From: Pinibacter aurantiacus | Lineage (GTDB): Bacteria > Bacteroidota > Bacteroidia > Chitinophagales > Chitinophagaceae | Reading direction: 5' to 3' | DNA: 64,000 nt | Assembly (NCBI RefSeq): GCF_019130065.1 | Contig: NZ_JAHSPG010000008.1 | Coordinates: 248,001 to 312,000 of the forward strand | Part shown: piece by piece, positions 33,562 to 42,903 of the stretch | How positions within the stretch are numbered: position 1 is the first letter of the stretch | How the letters are laid out: each line of letters starts with the position of its first letter | The notes under the pieces: model-generated | What the model saw: only the letters and a program-made list of their open reading frames with translations | Told to the model about the DNA's origin: nothing | The model's database searches: none | Program-made: the position numbers and the translations under genes

Positions 33562-34960
33562 ATTTCGCTCCCGCAGCTGCCATCACCGCAGGCTTAATAT
33601 TCTGATTTACTCTAAACAAATTATTCGGATCATACTTTGCTTTTACCATGGCGAGTTTGTCATAGTTGTCCTTGTAAGTGGCCCTGATTCTGTCTTGTCC
33701 CTCATCCATCATAAAATTGATATACGCTCCGCCTGCTGAATATGGGTGAAGCGCTTCCCAATAGTCCTTGGTCCATTTGGTTACGAGCTCCCTGTTTGCC
33801 GGATCAGGGTCAACACCCACAATTACTTGTGCCCAGGTGGCATCACGATAGCTCCATGCAGTTTCATCATTTTTAATTCTGCCTGCTGCGCCGTTCACCG
33901 GATACATGTGCATGGTGGACCACATTGTTGGCATTTCGCTGCCATATTTAATGTGCTCGTCAATAGCCTTGTCACTTAATTCATTCATATAGTCTGCACG
34001 CCAGTACCACTGGTAGCCCGGTACGTACAAAGCGTCAAACATGCTCTGCAAAGCTGGATGTGGAATAGGCCCCACAAAATCCAATGCAATATTTCCAAGA
34101 CTGCGAATAGGCTCAAATACTTTCTCTGCTTTATCCAGCGGTCCGGAATAGGCCCACACAATGCCGCACATTTTTTTGTTGTGCAAATGTTCAGGGAATG
34201 GAGGGCCGGGAGGAACAGTAAGGAAAGCAAAGAAACCATTAAGCTCATCAGGAGCCGTTGTAATAAAATCACGATACCATTTCATTATGCGTTTGCTTTC
34301 GCTGAGTTCCCAAAGCATGGGCCCTGCATATAAAGTGTCTACATTGTGGAGCCTGAACAGGAATGAAGTAACTACACCAAAATTGCCACCGCCACCACGA
34401 AGCGCCCAAAACAAATCCTCATTACTTTTCTCGCTTGCCGTAACGCAAGAGCCATCTGCGAGCACGACATCGGCTTCCAATAAGTTGTCAATTGATAATC
34501 CGCATTTCCTGGTGAGGTGTCCCAGGCCGCCGCCGAGCGTTAACCCACCAACACCAGTAGTTGAAATGATACCACTTGGTGTCGCAAGTCCAAATGCATG
34601 CGTCGCGTGATCAACATCTGCCCATGTGCTACCGCCGCCTACACGCACTGTTTTTGCAACAGGATCAACATGCGCATAGCGAATGCCTGAAAGGGCAATC
34701 ACCAATCCATCATCACAAACACCTAATCCACCACCATTGTGGCCTCCGCCACGCACGGCGAGTAAAATTTTGTTTTCTCTTGCATAATTTACGCAGGCAA
34801 TCACATCCGCCACGTCATTGCATTTTGCAATGGCAGCAGGTTTTTTGTCGATCATTCCATTGTAGACTTTACGGGCAAGGTTGTAGTTCGCATCGGTGGG
34901 TTCAATAAGTTCACCGCGCAGCGTTCCTCTTAGCTGCTGAAAATTATTTTCCTGAGCCAT
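33560..34960 (-). CDS. FAD-dependent oxidoreductase (berberine-bridge type)
   Basis: A 466-residue flavoprotein without signal peptide. FAD-binding PCMH domain about residues 40-210: AVRGGGHNGGGLGV with the His that usually carries covalent FAD, VGGGSTWADVDHATHAFG, STTGVGGLTLGGGLGHLTRK, WALRGGGGNFGVVTSF. The C-terminal BBE segment is YKDNYDKLAMVKAKYDPNNL then FRVNQNI. The Cys used for a second covalent link in bicovalent members is not at its expected place. It may oxidise sugars or alcohols; the substrate is unknown. Unlike its neighbours it has a textbook Shine-Dalgarno (AAAGGAGGAATTTATG), a possible sign of acquisition. Confidence 0.88.
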   Translation of the reverse strand: MAQENNFQQLRGTLRGELIEPTDANYNLARKVYNGMIDKKPAAIAKCNDVADVIACVNYARENKILLAVRGGGHNGGGLGVCDDGLVIALSGIRYAHVDPVAKTVRVGGGSTWADVDHATHAFGLATPSGIISTTGVGGLTLGGGLGHLTRKCGLSIDNLLEADVVLADGSCVTASEKSNEDLFWALRGGGGNFGVVTSFLFRLHNVDTLYAGPMLWELSESKRIMKWYRDFITTAPDELNGFFAFLTVPPGPPFPEHLHNKKMCGIVWAYSGPLDKAEKVFEPIRSLGNIALDFVGPIPHPALQSMFDALYVPGYQWYWRADYMNELSDKAIDEHIKYGSEMPTMWSTMHMYPVNGAAGRIKNDETAWSYRDATWAQVIVGVDPDPANRELVTKWTKDYWEALHPYSAGGAYINFMMDEGQDRIRATYKDNYDKLAMVKAKYDPNNLFRVNQNIKPAVMAAAGAK

Positions 34961-34964
34961 AAAT

Positions 34965-34974
34965 TCCTCCTTTT
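34965..34974 (-). promoter_or_regulatory. Strong Shine-Dalgarno of the FAD oxidoreductase gene
   Basis: Minus strand AAAAGGAGGA, five bases before the ATG at 34960. It stands out because almost no other start here has one. The rest of 34961-35304 has no ORF. Confidence 0.7.
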
Positions 34975-35150
34975 ATTGATGTTTAAAAATGAATAAGGAT
35001 AAAAGGATTCCGTAAATAAATTGTTTTTAGGGGTAGAAAATCGATGAGATGGCGGGGTAATTTCCGAAGATTTTAGGTTATTTCCAGAAGACTAAAATTA
35101 CAACAATTCCGGACAATTTATACCTGAATCGGATAGCTTGGATGGTGAGG

Positions 35151-35207
35151 AATTAGGAGTTAGAAGTTAGGAATTAGAAGTTATGAATTGGGAGTTATGA
35201 ATTGGGG
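35151..35207. repeat. GAATTAG heptamer tandem array (single arm)
   Basis: GAATTAG, GAGTTAG, AAGTTAG, GAATTAG, AAGTTAT, GAATTGG, GAGTTAT, GAATTGG: eight heptamers in a row. No inverse arm was found close by; the related paired form lies at 54036-54146. A separate arm of the GATGACGCTGATTT family follows at about 35262-35302, next to the hemW stop. Confidence 0.75.
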
Positions 35208-35304
35208 GGACTTATCTTGCCCCGTTTCTATTCATTTGCGACCTCGTGCAAAAAAATCCGCGTAAATCTGCCAAATCAGCGTCATCTGTGTGCCTTGTCT
35301 TTCA

Positions 35305-36432
35305 TCACACCACGAACAAATCTGCCGCAATACCATCTGCAAACAGTTTTCCTTCATGGGTTAGGCGGATGAAGTTATCGTGGAAAACTGCTTTGCCAGA
35401 ATCCACAAATTTTTGAATTCCCGCGGTTATATCGTTCGCAGATTTTTCGCCAAAATGATTTTTCAGCATTGTGACATCAATCCCTTCACTTGTGCGCAAA
35501 GCCGTCATGATATACTCGTTCAATTGCTGAGTGGGTGTAAGCGTTTCCCCTTCAAAGAAGTTATCTCCTTCCGCAATTTTTTTAATATACAAAGGATTGT
35601 TGGCAATGTTCCACTGGCGCGAAACACCGTCAAAAGAATGCGCAGACGGACCAACGCCAAGATATTTTTCACCGCGCCAATAAGAAGAATTGTGCTGGCT
35701 CCGGAAACCTTTTTTTGCAAAATTGGAAATTTCATAGTGCTCGAAACCTGCATTGGAGAGCCATTTCATCAAATCAAGAAACTGTTGCGACTGCAAATCC
35801 TGGTTAACATCCTGCAGTTTCTTTTGCGCGATCATTTTCTCGAGCGCTGTTTTCGGCTCCACCGTCAGCGCATAGCAGGAGAGATGTGGAATGTTCAAAT
35901 CAATGGCAGTTTGCACATTCTGTTGCCATTTTTCATTTGTAAGCGTTGGTGTTCCGTAAATAAGGTCGATTGTGATATTGTGGATCCCGGCTTCCTGTGC
36001 CAGCAAAATGGATTGCTTTGCCTGGGTTGCATTGTGGGCCCTATTCATCCATTGAAGGTCCTCTTCAAAAAAAGATTGTATGCCAATGCTCAGTCTGTTT
36101 ATTCCTGCATTTTTCCAGACCTGTAAGTTTTCAGCATTGATATCATCCGGATTTGTTTCCAGCGTTATTTCAATGTTGTCATTAACAGAAAAGTTTTCAT
36201 ACAGCGCCACAAATATCCTGTTCAACTCGTCTGCAGACAAAAGGCTTGGCGTGCCGCCGCCAAAATAGATCGTGTTTATTTTTTCGTCTGCGAGATATTC
36301 TTTGCGTAATACTATTTCCTTTACAATGGCATCAACAAATGCCGGTTTCAGTTGCAGCGATGTAGAGAAATGAAAATTACAATAGTGGCAGGCTTTCTTA
36401 CAAAAAGGAATGTGAATATAAATGCCTGCCAT
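35305..36432 (-). CDS. hemW: HemW-like radical SAM protein
   Basis: 375 residues from the ATG at 36432 (MAGIYIHIPF); the longer frame to 36576 runs through unconserved sequence. Radical SAM cluster cysteines at 11, 15 and 18 (CKKACHYC), INTIYFGGGTPSLL, ITLETNPDDI, RLSIGIQSFFEEDLQWMNRA and ITIDLIYGTPTLTNEKW are all typical of the HemN/HemW family. The shorter length and absence of the extra N-terminal part of HemN support HemW, a haem chaperone, rather than coproporphyrinogen dehydrogenase. It is divergent from the Omp85-family gene. Confidence 0.92.
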   Translation of the reverse strand: MAGIYIHIPFCKKACHYCNFHFSTSLQLKPAFVDAIVKEIVLRKEYLADEKINTIYFGGGTPSLLSADELNRIFVALYENFSVNDNIEITLETNPDDINAENLQVWKNAGINRLSIGIQSFFEEDLQWMNRAHNATQAKQSILLAQEAGIHNITIDLIYGTPTLTNEKWQQNVQTAIDLNIPHLSCYALTVEPKTALEKMIAQKKLQDVNQDLQSQQFLDLMKWLSNAGFEHYEISNFAKKGFRSQHNSSYWRGEKYLGVGPSAHSFDGVSRQWNIANNPLYIKKIAEGDNFFEGETLTPTQQLNEYIMTALRTSEGIDVTMLKNHFGEKSANDITAGIQKFVDSGKAVFHDNFIRLTHEGKLFADGIAADLFVV

Positions 36433-36599
36433 GCGAAAAAATTTTTGAATATTACAGTTTAATTGGAAAGTTGTTAGTTGATAGTTATTAGTTGTTGGGC
36501 TTTCTGTGCAAAAGTTCGCATAAAAACATGCAGCGATATTGCGGCGTGTTATGCGCAAGCGCCTAACAACTATCAACCAACAACTAACAACTCAAATGA

Positions 36600-38384
36600 A
36601 TGGCAAAGGTACAAGGTTATATTAACATCATTCTGCTGGCTGTTTGCGTAATGGCATGTTGCACCGTACAGGCGCAATATGTGCTGCGCGTTGTGCCCGT
36701 AGATAGGGATGAAAATATGATCAAATCGCTGCATCTGCAGGAAAGCTTTGCCAGCCGCCAGCTTTGCGTGGATTATGTAAATCAGCTTCCACAAAAACTA
36801 CAGGAGAAAGGCTATACCGCAGCCTCTGTGGATAGTTTGCATTTGGATTCAACATTTGCCACCATTCATTTATTTCTCGGCGAGCACTATCAACTAGCAT
36901 ATGTCGATATTACTTCTGTTGATGCCAAAATGATGGACCAGATCGGATGGAACTCAAAACTGTATTTCAATAAGCCTTTAAACATTACGCAACTTCAGCA
37001 ACTCGAGCAAAGAATACTTGACTATTTCGAGAACAACGGTCACCCGTTTGCCAAAGTGCAACTCGATAGCGTGGGATATGAAGAGAATAAGTTTTATGCA
37101 AGTCTTAAAGTGGACAAAGGTCCGTTATACAAAATCGACAGCATTCGGGTATATGGCACTGTGAAAATATCGAGCAATTTCCTGCAACGTTATTTAGGTA
37201 TTCCAAACGGTAGTCCGTACTCGAAATCTACACTTCAAAAGATCAGTACAAGACTGCGCGAGTTGCCATTCTTACAGGAAGAAAAAGCCTGGGATATGAC
37301 AATGGTAAGCGCCGGCGCGGTGGTTAATCTTTATTTGAAACCTAAAAGGGCAAGCCAGATAAATGTATTGGTCGGCCTGCTGCCGTCAAGCGATCAGAAT
37401 GATAACAAAATGCTTGTGACGGGAGAGGCCAACATCAACTTACGCAACGCTTTGGGGTCGGGTGAAACAATAGGTTTGAACTGGCAGCAATTGCAGATAA
37501 AGTCGCCCAGACTTAATCTTGCCTATCAGCAGCCATTCATATTTAAAAGCCCATTTGGGCTAAACCTGGGGTTTGATCTGTTGAAAAAAGACTCGTCATA
37601 TATCAACATTAATTTTGTGTTGGGCGTTCAGTATGCATTATCCGCATCGCAAACCGGAAGGGTATTTTTCCAAAGCTTCAGAACAAACCTGCTGGACCTG
37701 GACACCAACGCCATCAAAGAAAGTAAAACACTGCCCGACGAGATCGACGAAACCATCAACAATCTCGGGATTGACTACGAGTTGTTCAGAACCAACTATC
37801 GCTACAATCCACGAAAAGGAAACGAACTGCATATTTTGCTAACTGCCGGCACAAGAACCATCCGGAAGAACAACAGCATTGTAAAACTCAGTAGTCCAGA
37901 TTTTTCCTATGGGTCATTATATGATACCGTTAAATTAAATACCTATCAATTTAAGATCAAGGTAGATGCGGCGCATTTTTTTCCAATTCAGCGCAGTTCA
38001 ACATTAAAGTTAGGCGCAAATGTTGGCTGGCTGCAAAGCCCGTCCATTTATCGGAATGAATTGTTCCAGATTGGTGGCTATAAATTGCTGCGCGGCTTTG
38101 ATGAAGAAAGCATCTACGCCTCCCAGTACACCGTTGGAACGGTGGAGTACAGGTTCCTGATTGGCCAAAACTCTTACCTGTTCTCATTTGTAGATGGCGC
38201 CTGGGTAGCCAACAAAAGTCTTTACGCAAACACTACCAACACTTTCATTGGCGCTGGCCTTGGCCTTGCCTTTGAAACCACCGCCGGACTTTTCAACATT
38301 TCCTTCGCCGCCGGCAAACGCAACGATGTGAAGTTTAATGCAAGGCAGTCGAAGATACATTTGGGTTATGTAACGTATTTCTAG
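36600..38384 (+). CDS. Omp85/BamA-TamA family outer-membrane protein
   Basis: A 594-residue precursor with signal peptide (IILLAVCVMACCTVQAQ). The N-terminal part (about 60-255) contains POTRA-like domains (ILDYFENNGHPFAKVQLDSV; YKIDSIRVYGTVKISSNFLQ, RYLGIPNGSPYSKSTLQKIS). The rest is a 16-strand barrel with the Omp85 signature FQIGGYKLLRGFDEESIYAS near residue 490. It is shorter than BamA and likelier a TamA-like or patatin-less Omp85 protein involved in outer-membrane biogenesis. It is transcribed divergently from hemW and followed by an AT-rich inverted repeat. Confidence 0.85.
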   Translation: MAKVQGYINIILLAVCVMACCTVQAQYVLRVVPVDRDENMIKSLHLQESFASRQLCVDYVNQLPQKLQEKGYTAASVDSLHLDSTFATIHLFLGEHYQLAYVDITSVDAKMMDQIGWNSKLYFNKPLNITQLQQLEQRILDYFENNGHPFAKVQLDSVGYEENKFYASLKVDKGPLYKIDSIRVYGTVKISSNFLQRYLGIPNGSPYSKSTLQKISTRLRELPFLQEEKAWDMTMVSAGAVVNLYLKPKRASQINVLVGLLPSSDQNDNKMLVTGEANINLRNALGSGETIGLNWQQLQIKSPRLNLAYQQPFIFKSPFGLNLGFDLLKKDSSYININFVLGVQYALSASQTGRVFFQSFRTNLLDLDTNAIKESKTLPDEIDETINNLGIDYELFRTNYRYNPRKGNELHILLTAGTRTIRKNNSIVKLSSPDFSYGSLYDTVKLNTYQFKIKVDAAHFFPIQRSSTLKLGANVGWLQSPSIYRNELFQIGGYKLLRGFDEESIYASQYTVGTVEYRFLIGQNSYLFSFVDGAWVANKSLYANTTNTFIGAGLGLAFETTAGLFNISFAAGKRNDVKFNARQSKIHLGYVTYF

Positions 38385-38385
38385 A

Positions 38386-38526
38386 ATGAATTAATAATTA
38401 ATAATTAAAAATTAATAAGGCTGCGTTTTGATTGAATATAACGCCGCTAGCTTTTTAAAATAAAGAGTCGTGTCCTTCGTTTAGAATACGGCGTCTATTA
38501 ATTCTTAATTATTAATTATTAATTAC
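38386..38526. repeat. AATTAAT heptamer inverted repeat, second copy
   Basis: Arms GAATTAATAATTAATAATTA (from about 38390) and its inverse (about 38497-38526), same family as 21339-21493 but with an unrelated core of about 75 bases. It starts a few bases after the Omp85-gene stop. Confidence 0.8.
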
Positions 38527-38537
38527 ACCCTCCTCCT

Positions 38538-38545
38538 TATTTTTG
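38538..38545 (+). promoter_or_regulatory. Candidate -7 promoter element for the DUF4271 gene
   Basis: TATTTTTG, an exact match to TAnnTTTG, 20 bases upstream of the GTG start. It follows the right arm of the inverted repeat directly. Confidence 0.5.
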
Positions 38546-38565
38546 TAAACAACCAATCAGTTTTT

Positions 38566-39600
38566 GTGAAATATTTTTTACTACTGTTTTTTGTCCTGTG
38601 TTCGTTTATCCAAAAAGCTGCTGCCCAAACTGGAAGTGATTCTGCGGTATCGCAGGCGCCCCCTCCGCAGGAGCAAGTTCAGGCTGTTGATACAACCAAG
38701 CCCGTTGTAAAAAAAGCGCCAAAGCCGGCAGTTAAGAAGCCGGTTTTAGATTCTACGAAGAAGGCAGAACTGCTTGTAAAAAAAGATTCCACCCGACCAA
38801 TAAAAGATTCAATTGCACCGATTGTCAACACTGCTCCGGAAGACAAGGACACGGTTTATTTCAATTATGGCGGCGTGCTGACGCAAAACAGGTATTATAA
38901 TTTTGCTGGAAATCCCGTTTTGCCAAGGATCCAGATAAAAAAACACGATCATAAGGAAGATGAATTTTACCTGCTGTTACTGATCATTCTTTTCTTTGCG
39001 CTGGTAAGAGTCGTTTTTGCAAGATACATGCAGAATTTATTTACGGTGATGTTCAGGGCCTCCCTAAAGCAGAAACAGATAAGGGAGCAATTGTCGCAAA
39101 CACCATTGCCGTCATTGCTGTTAAATATCTTTTTTGTGCTGGTTGCAGGTAGCTTTGCAACTTTTCTGCTGAGATACTACAATGAGTTCACAGAAGTGAA
39201 TTTCTGGTTACTTGTTTTTTACACCTCAGTGGTAATCAGCCTCGTCTATTTGCTGAAGTTCGTTGTGCTGAAGTTTACAGGGTGGGTATTTAACTTGAAG
39301 GCTGCCGCAAATACCTATATCTTTATCGTGTTCCTCATTAATAAACTGCTCGCACTTTTCCTGCTGCCCCTCGTCATATTAATAGCTTTTCAAAGCGCCG
39401 AAGCAGATATTTGGGTCACAATTTCATATATCCTCATCGTTAGTGCGTTGGTTTATAGATACCTAGCGTCTTTCGGCCCAATTAGAAGTGAAATAAAAGT
39501 GAAACAGATTCACTTTTTTCTTTACCTTTGCGCATTCGAGATAGCACCTCTTTTGCTGATTTACAAGGTGTTGTTGAATTTTTTTGAAAAAACAGTATAA
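38566..39600 (+). CDS. DUF4271 membrane protein
   Basis: 344 residues starting with GTG. A signal-like N-terminus (FLLLFFVLCSFIQKAAAQ) is followed by a low-complexity Pro/Lys/Thr-rich stretch (TTKPVVKKAPKPAVKKP), then about seven hydrophobic segments between residues 135 and 340. The DUF4271 family is restricted to Bacteroidota and almost always precedes hemD, as here (18 bases). Function unknown; a membrane role linked to haem or siroheme synthesis is possible by context only. Confidence 0.85.
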   Translation: MKYFLLLFFVLCSFIQKAAAQTGSDSAVSQAPPPQEQVQAVDTTKPVVKKAPKPAVKKPVLDSTKKAELLVKKDSTRPIKDSIAPIVNTAPEDKDTVYFNYGGVLTQNRYYNFAGNPVLPRIQIKKHDHKEDEFYLLLLIILFFALVRVVFARYMQNLFTVMFRASLKQKQIREQLSQTPLPSLLLNIFFVLVAGSFATFLLRYYNEFTEVNFWLLVFYTSVVISLVYLLKFVVLKFTGWVFNLKAAANTYIFIVFLINKLLALFLLPLVILIAFQSAEADIWVTISYILIVSALVYRYLASFGPIRSEIKVKQIHFFLYLCAFEIAPLLLIYKVLLNFFEKTV

Positions 39601-39618
39601 TTTTAGCTAAACCATAGC

Positions 39619-40425
39619 ATGCGTCATATGGTAAAAAACGGTGGCAAGGCAGCTACATCTGCGAAAACTGTTCAGAAGATTTTAATCACCCAACCCAGGC
39701 CGGAAACTGAGAAGTCTCCTTATTTCGAATTGGAAAGGAAATTTAATGTTGAGTTAGACTTCGTGCCATTTATTGTGCTAGAAGGCATTCCGGCAAAAGA
39801 TTTCCGCAAGCAGAAAATTGACATTGCAGCATATACGGGGGTGATCTTTACCAGCCGTAACGCAATTGATCATTTTTTCAGGATCTGCGAAGAAATGAAG
39901 GTGAACGTATCTCAGGACACAAAATACTTCTGTATAACTGAGGCTGTGGCTTTGTATTTGCAAAAATTTATATTGTACCGTAAAAGAAAAGTTTTTTATG
40001 GTGCAGATGGTACAAATAAAAGCCTGTTTGATGTTATAAACAAGCATAAGGAAAACGAGAAGTTTTTGTATCCATGTTCCGAGAACCAGCAGGATAATGA
40101 AATTGTGGGTTGGTTGAAAGCTAATAAGTGCGAGTTTGCTACACCATTTATGTACAGAACCATTAGCAGCGATGTTAAGGAAGTTTTGACGAAAACTGAG
40201 TACGATATCATTTGCTTTTTCACTCCAAGTGGCGTAAAAAGTTTATTTGACAACGTACCAAAATACAAGCAGAACGGCACTAAAATTGGTGCATTTGGAA
40301 GCAATACTTACAAAGCAATTGAAGAGGCAGGATTGGAGCTTACTATTAAAGCGCCACAACCACAAGCTCCTTCAATGGTAGCAGCACTGGATATGTATTT
40401 GAGATCCATCAAAGCAGAAAAATAA
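39619..40425 (+). CDS. hemD: Uroporphyrinogen-III synthase
   Basis: 268 residues (or 265 from the ATG at 39628). Two-domain HemD fold: KILITQPRPETEKSPYFELE, VIFTSRNAIDHFFRICEEMK, then DIICFFTPSGVKSLFDNVPK, IGAFGSNTYKAIEEAGLELT. It cyclises hydroxymethylbilane to uroporphyrinogen III, the last common precursor of haem, siroheme and corrinoids. HemD proteins are poorly conserved, so the signatures plus the DUF4271 neighbour carry the call. A terminator follows. Confidence 0.88.
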   Translation: MRHMVKNGGKAATSAKTVQKILITQPRPETEKSPYFELERKFNVELDFVPFIVLEGIPAKDFRKQKIDIAAYTGVIFTSRNAIDHFFRICEEMKVNVSQDTKYFCITEAVALYLQKFILYRKRKVFYGADGTNKSLFDVINKHKENEKFLYPCSENQQDNEIVGWLKANKCEFATPFMYRTISSDVKEVLTKTEYDIICFFTPSGVKSLFDNVPKYKQNGTKIGAFGSNTYKAIEEAGLELTIKAPQPQAPSMVAALDMYLRSIKAEK

Positions 40426-40447
40426 AGTCTTCTGATAAAAGAAACTG

Positions 40448-40480
40448 AAAGGCAATCGTGATACGGTTGCCTTTTTTTTG
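40448..40480 (+). terminator. Rho-independent terminator after hemD
   Basis: AGGCAATCGTGATACGGTTG then CC and eight T: stem GGCAA/TTGCC with an inner CGT/ACG pair. Confidence 0.8.
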
Positions 40481-40561
40481 TTTTGTTGGGCATGAAATGT
40501 GAGGCAGTGTGCGAAGTACGAAAGTCTTTAGTGCGAAACACGACCTGTTCAAGTGCAAAAT

Positions 40562-40664
40562 AAAACCACTAAGACTCTAAGGAAAACTAAGCATCACTAA
40601 GAAAAGCTGAACATTCGAACATCCCTTAGTGAAGCTTAGTGCTCTCAGTGCCTTAGTGGTAAAA
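40562..40664. repeat. CACTAAG inverted repeat, copy 3
   Basis: Left arm ACCACTAAG, ACTCTAAGG, AAAACTAAG, CATCACTAAG; right arm CTTAGTGAAGCTTAGTGCTC then CAGTGCCTTAGTGGTAA. Words have a 9-base spacing here. It lacks the CCACAGAG module of copies 1 and 2. The remaining 40481-40729 spacer shows no gene. Confidence 0.75.
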
Positions 40665-40717
40665 ATTCAGGTATAGCACCTCAACGACATCGTACATCGT
40701 ACATCACACATCATCCT

Positions 40718-40725
40718 TACATTTG
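40718..40725 (+). promoter_or_regulatory. Candidate -7 promoter element, possibly giving a leaderless mRNA
   Basis: TACATTTG matches TAnnTTTG exactly and ends four bases before the ATG at 40730. A start at the usual distance would fall on or next to the start codon. Confidence 0.4.
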
Positions 40726-40729
40726 TCCC

Positions 40730-42754
40730 ATGAGCAAGCCCAATCATTTAGCTACCGAAACAAGTCCTTATTTATTGCAACACGCCTACAACCCGGTGGA
40801 GTGGTTTCCATGGAGCGAAGAGGCGTTGAAAAAAGCAAAAGATGAAAGCAAGCCCATACTTGTCAGCATTGGTTACTCTGCTTGTCACTGGTGCCATGTA
40901 ATGGAAAAAGAGAGTTTCGAAAATGAAGAGACAGCTGCTATTATGAACGAATATTTCGTCAACATTAAAATCGACCGCGAAGAACGGCCAGACATAGACC
41001 AGGTGTACATGGATGCAGTACAGGCAATGACCGGCAGCGGTGGCTGGCCGCTCAATGTTTTTCTAACCCCTGATGGAAAACCCTTTTATGGAGGTACTTA
41101 TTATCCACCGCAACAACTTTACAACAGACCTTCATGGACAGACGTATTGCATGGTGTAGCGAATGCATGGCACAACAAGCATGAAGAAGTACTGCAGCAG
41201 GCCAACAATCTTACAGGCTACATAGAACAATCCAACACTTTTGGCCACGATAATGCAGAGCAAAACTTCACACACGAGAAAGCTGCAACCATCTTCACTA
41301 ACCTAATGAAACAAGCCGATACCCTCGAAGGCGGCTTTGGCAAAGCACCCAAGTTTCCCCAGACGTTCAGCATTCAATATTTGCTGAAATACTACCATTT
41401 CTACAAAAATGAAGAGGCTTTAAAACACGCGTTGCTGAGCCTCGACAAAATGATCTACGGTGGCATCTACGATCAGCTGGGTGGCGGCTTTGCGCGATAT
41501 TCCACAGATGCAGAATGGCTGGCACCGCATTTCGAAAAAATGCTTTATGATAATGCCTTGCTTTTAATCACAATGGCAGATGCATATCAGCTTACCAAAA
41601 ATGATCTGTATAAAGAAACCATTGACCATACGATGGCGTTTATAACACGCGAACTCTTATCTCCGGAAAATGGCTTCTACGCAGCGCTTGATGCTGACAG
41701 TGAGGGTGAGGAGGGGAAGTTTTATGTGTGGTCAAAAAAAGAAGTAGAGGAAGTTTTAGGTGCAGATGCTGAGCTGTTTTGCAAGTTTTATGATATAACG
41801 GAAACGGGTAACTGGGAACACACAAATATTCTGCGAGTGAAAATATCTGTAGATGATTTTTCCCAAAAGCATAAAATTGACCTTCCCGTTTTAAAGGAAA
41901 AATTGAAGGAGGGGAGAGAAAAACTTTTAAAGGCCAGAGAAAAAAGAGTAAGACCGGGACTGGATGATAAAATATTATTGAACTGGAATGCGTTAATGAA
42001 TACGGCCTGTTGTAAAATATATGCAGCAACGGGAAGAGAGGAGTATAGGGAACTCGCCCTAAAGAATGTTAACTTTTTGTTAGCGGCTTTTTTACAAGGT
42101 GAAAATTTATTCCACACCTACAAGAATGGCCACGCCAAGATCTCTGCGTTTTTAGATGATTATGCTTACCTGATACAGGCTTTAATCAATCTGCAGGAGA
42201 TCACGGGAGACGTATCATATCTGATGAAGGCAAAGGAATTGACAGAGCATGTCCTGGATAATTTCAGTGAAGCAGAAACCGGGCTATTTTATTTTACTGG
42301 TAGCCAGCAAAAAGATATTATAGTTAGAAAAAAAGAAATATATGATGGTGCGCTTCCGTCCGGTAATGCTGTGATGATTTCAAACCTTTATTACCTCGCG
42401 GTTGTTTTTGACGTGCAATTGTGGCATGAAAGATGCAATAAGGCGTTGGGTTCATTAGTCAAAATGTGTGAAAACTACCCAACCTCCTTTGGTGTTTGGT
42501 GTGATTTAATATTGGAAGTAATCCGGGGCACAAGAGAAATAGTGGTGACAGGTGAGGTTGTAGATGAAGTTAGGAAGGAAATTTTGGCTAATTTTATCCC
42601 ATACAAAGTCTTTCAATCTGCCTCCCAGGAAAATAACTTATTCCCACTATTATCTGGAAAATCGGTTACTAGCCAACCTTTGATATTTCATTGTAAAAAT
42701 TATTCCTGCAGTGAACCAGTGAACAACGTAGATTTACTGTTAAAGCAATTGTAA
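40730..42754 (+). CDS. YyaL/DUF255 thioredoxin-domain protein
   Basis: A 674-residue cytoplasmic protein. The N-terminal thioredoxin-like DUF255 domain (about 1-165) has the Cys52-xx-Cys55 site in [11 protein letters not shown], preceded by the family start [20 protein letters not shown] and followed by [20 protein letters not shown]. The remainder is an (alpha/alpha)6 barrel like N-acylglucosamine 2-epimerases: [50 protein letters not shown]. Bacterial YyaL and mammalian SPATA20 belong here; the reaction is not known. Probably monocistronic. Confidence 0.92.
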   Translation: MSKPNHLATETSPYLLQHAYNPVEWFPWSEEALKKAKDESKPILVSIGYSACHWCHVMEKESFENEETAAIMNEYFVNIKIDREERPDIDQVYMDAVQAMTGSGGWPLNVFLTPDGKPFYGGTYYPPQQLYNRPSWTDVLHGVANAWHNKHEEVLQQANNLTGYIEQSNTFGHDNAEQNFTHEKAATIFTNLMKQADTLEGGFGKAPKFPQTFSIQYLLKYYHFYKNEEALKHALLSLDKMIYGGIYDQLGGGFARYSTDAEWLAPHFEKMLYDNALLLITMADAYQLTKNDLYKETIDHTMAFITRELLSPENGFYAALDADSEGEEGKFYVWSKKEVEEVLGADAELFCKFYDITETGNWEHTNILRVKISVDDFSQKHKIDLPVLKEKLKEGREKLLKAREKRVRPGLDDKILLNWNALMNTACCKIYAATGREEYRELALKNVNFLLAAFLQGENLFHTYKNGHAKISAFLDDYAYLIQALINLQEITGDVSYLMKAKELTEHVLDNFSEAETGLFYFTGSQQKDIIVRKKEIYDGALPSGNAVMISNLYYLAVVFDVQLWHERCNKALGSLVKMCENYPTSFGVWCDLILEVIRGTREIVVTGEVVDEVRKEILANFIPYKVFQSASQENNLFPLLSGKSVTSQPLIFHCKNYSCSEPVNNVDLLLKQL

Positions 42755-42876
42755 AAATTCCTTGGCTTTTTTTGGGCCTTGAAACAATAAAATAATAGTA
42801 GTTGTCGTTTCTTACTTTCTGCATGAAAGTTTTTTGAAAAAAAAATAAACTTTTAAAAGAGATGTTGACAAAATAT

Positions 42877-42884
42877 TATTTTTG
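42877..42884 (+). promoter_or_regulatory. Candidate -7 promoter element for gldK
   Basis: TATTTTTG, an exact TAnnTTTG match, 19 bases upstream of the gldK start. No good -33 element was found at the usual spacing. Confidence 0.45.
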
Positions 42885-42903
42885 CCCAATACCCTTTAAT
42901 GTT

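Noticed and set aside
33413-33739. Open frame of 108 codons across a spacer
   Set aside because: It reads through multi-hairpin copy D, the heptamer arm and the antisense 3' end of the FAD oxidoreductase gene.
35305-36432. Oxygen-independent coproporphyrinogen III dehydrogenase (HemN)
   Set aside because: The protein is about 375 residues and lacks the long N-terminal part of HemN; HemW fits better.
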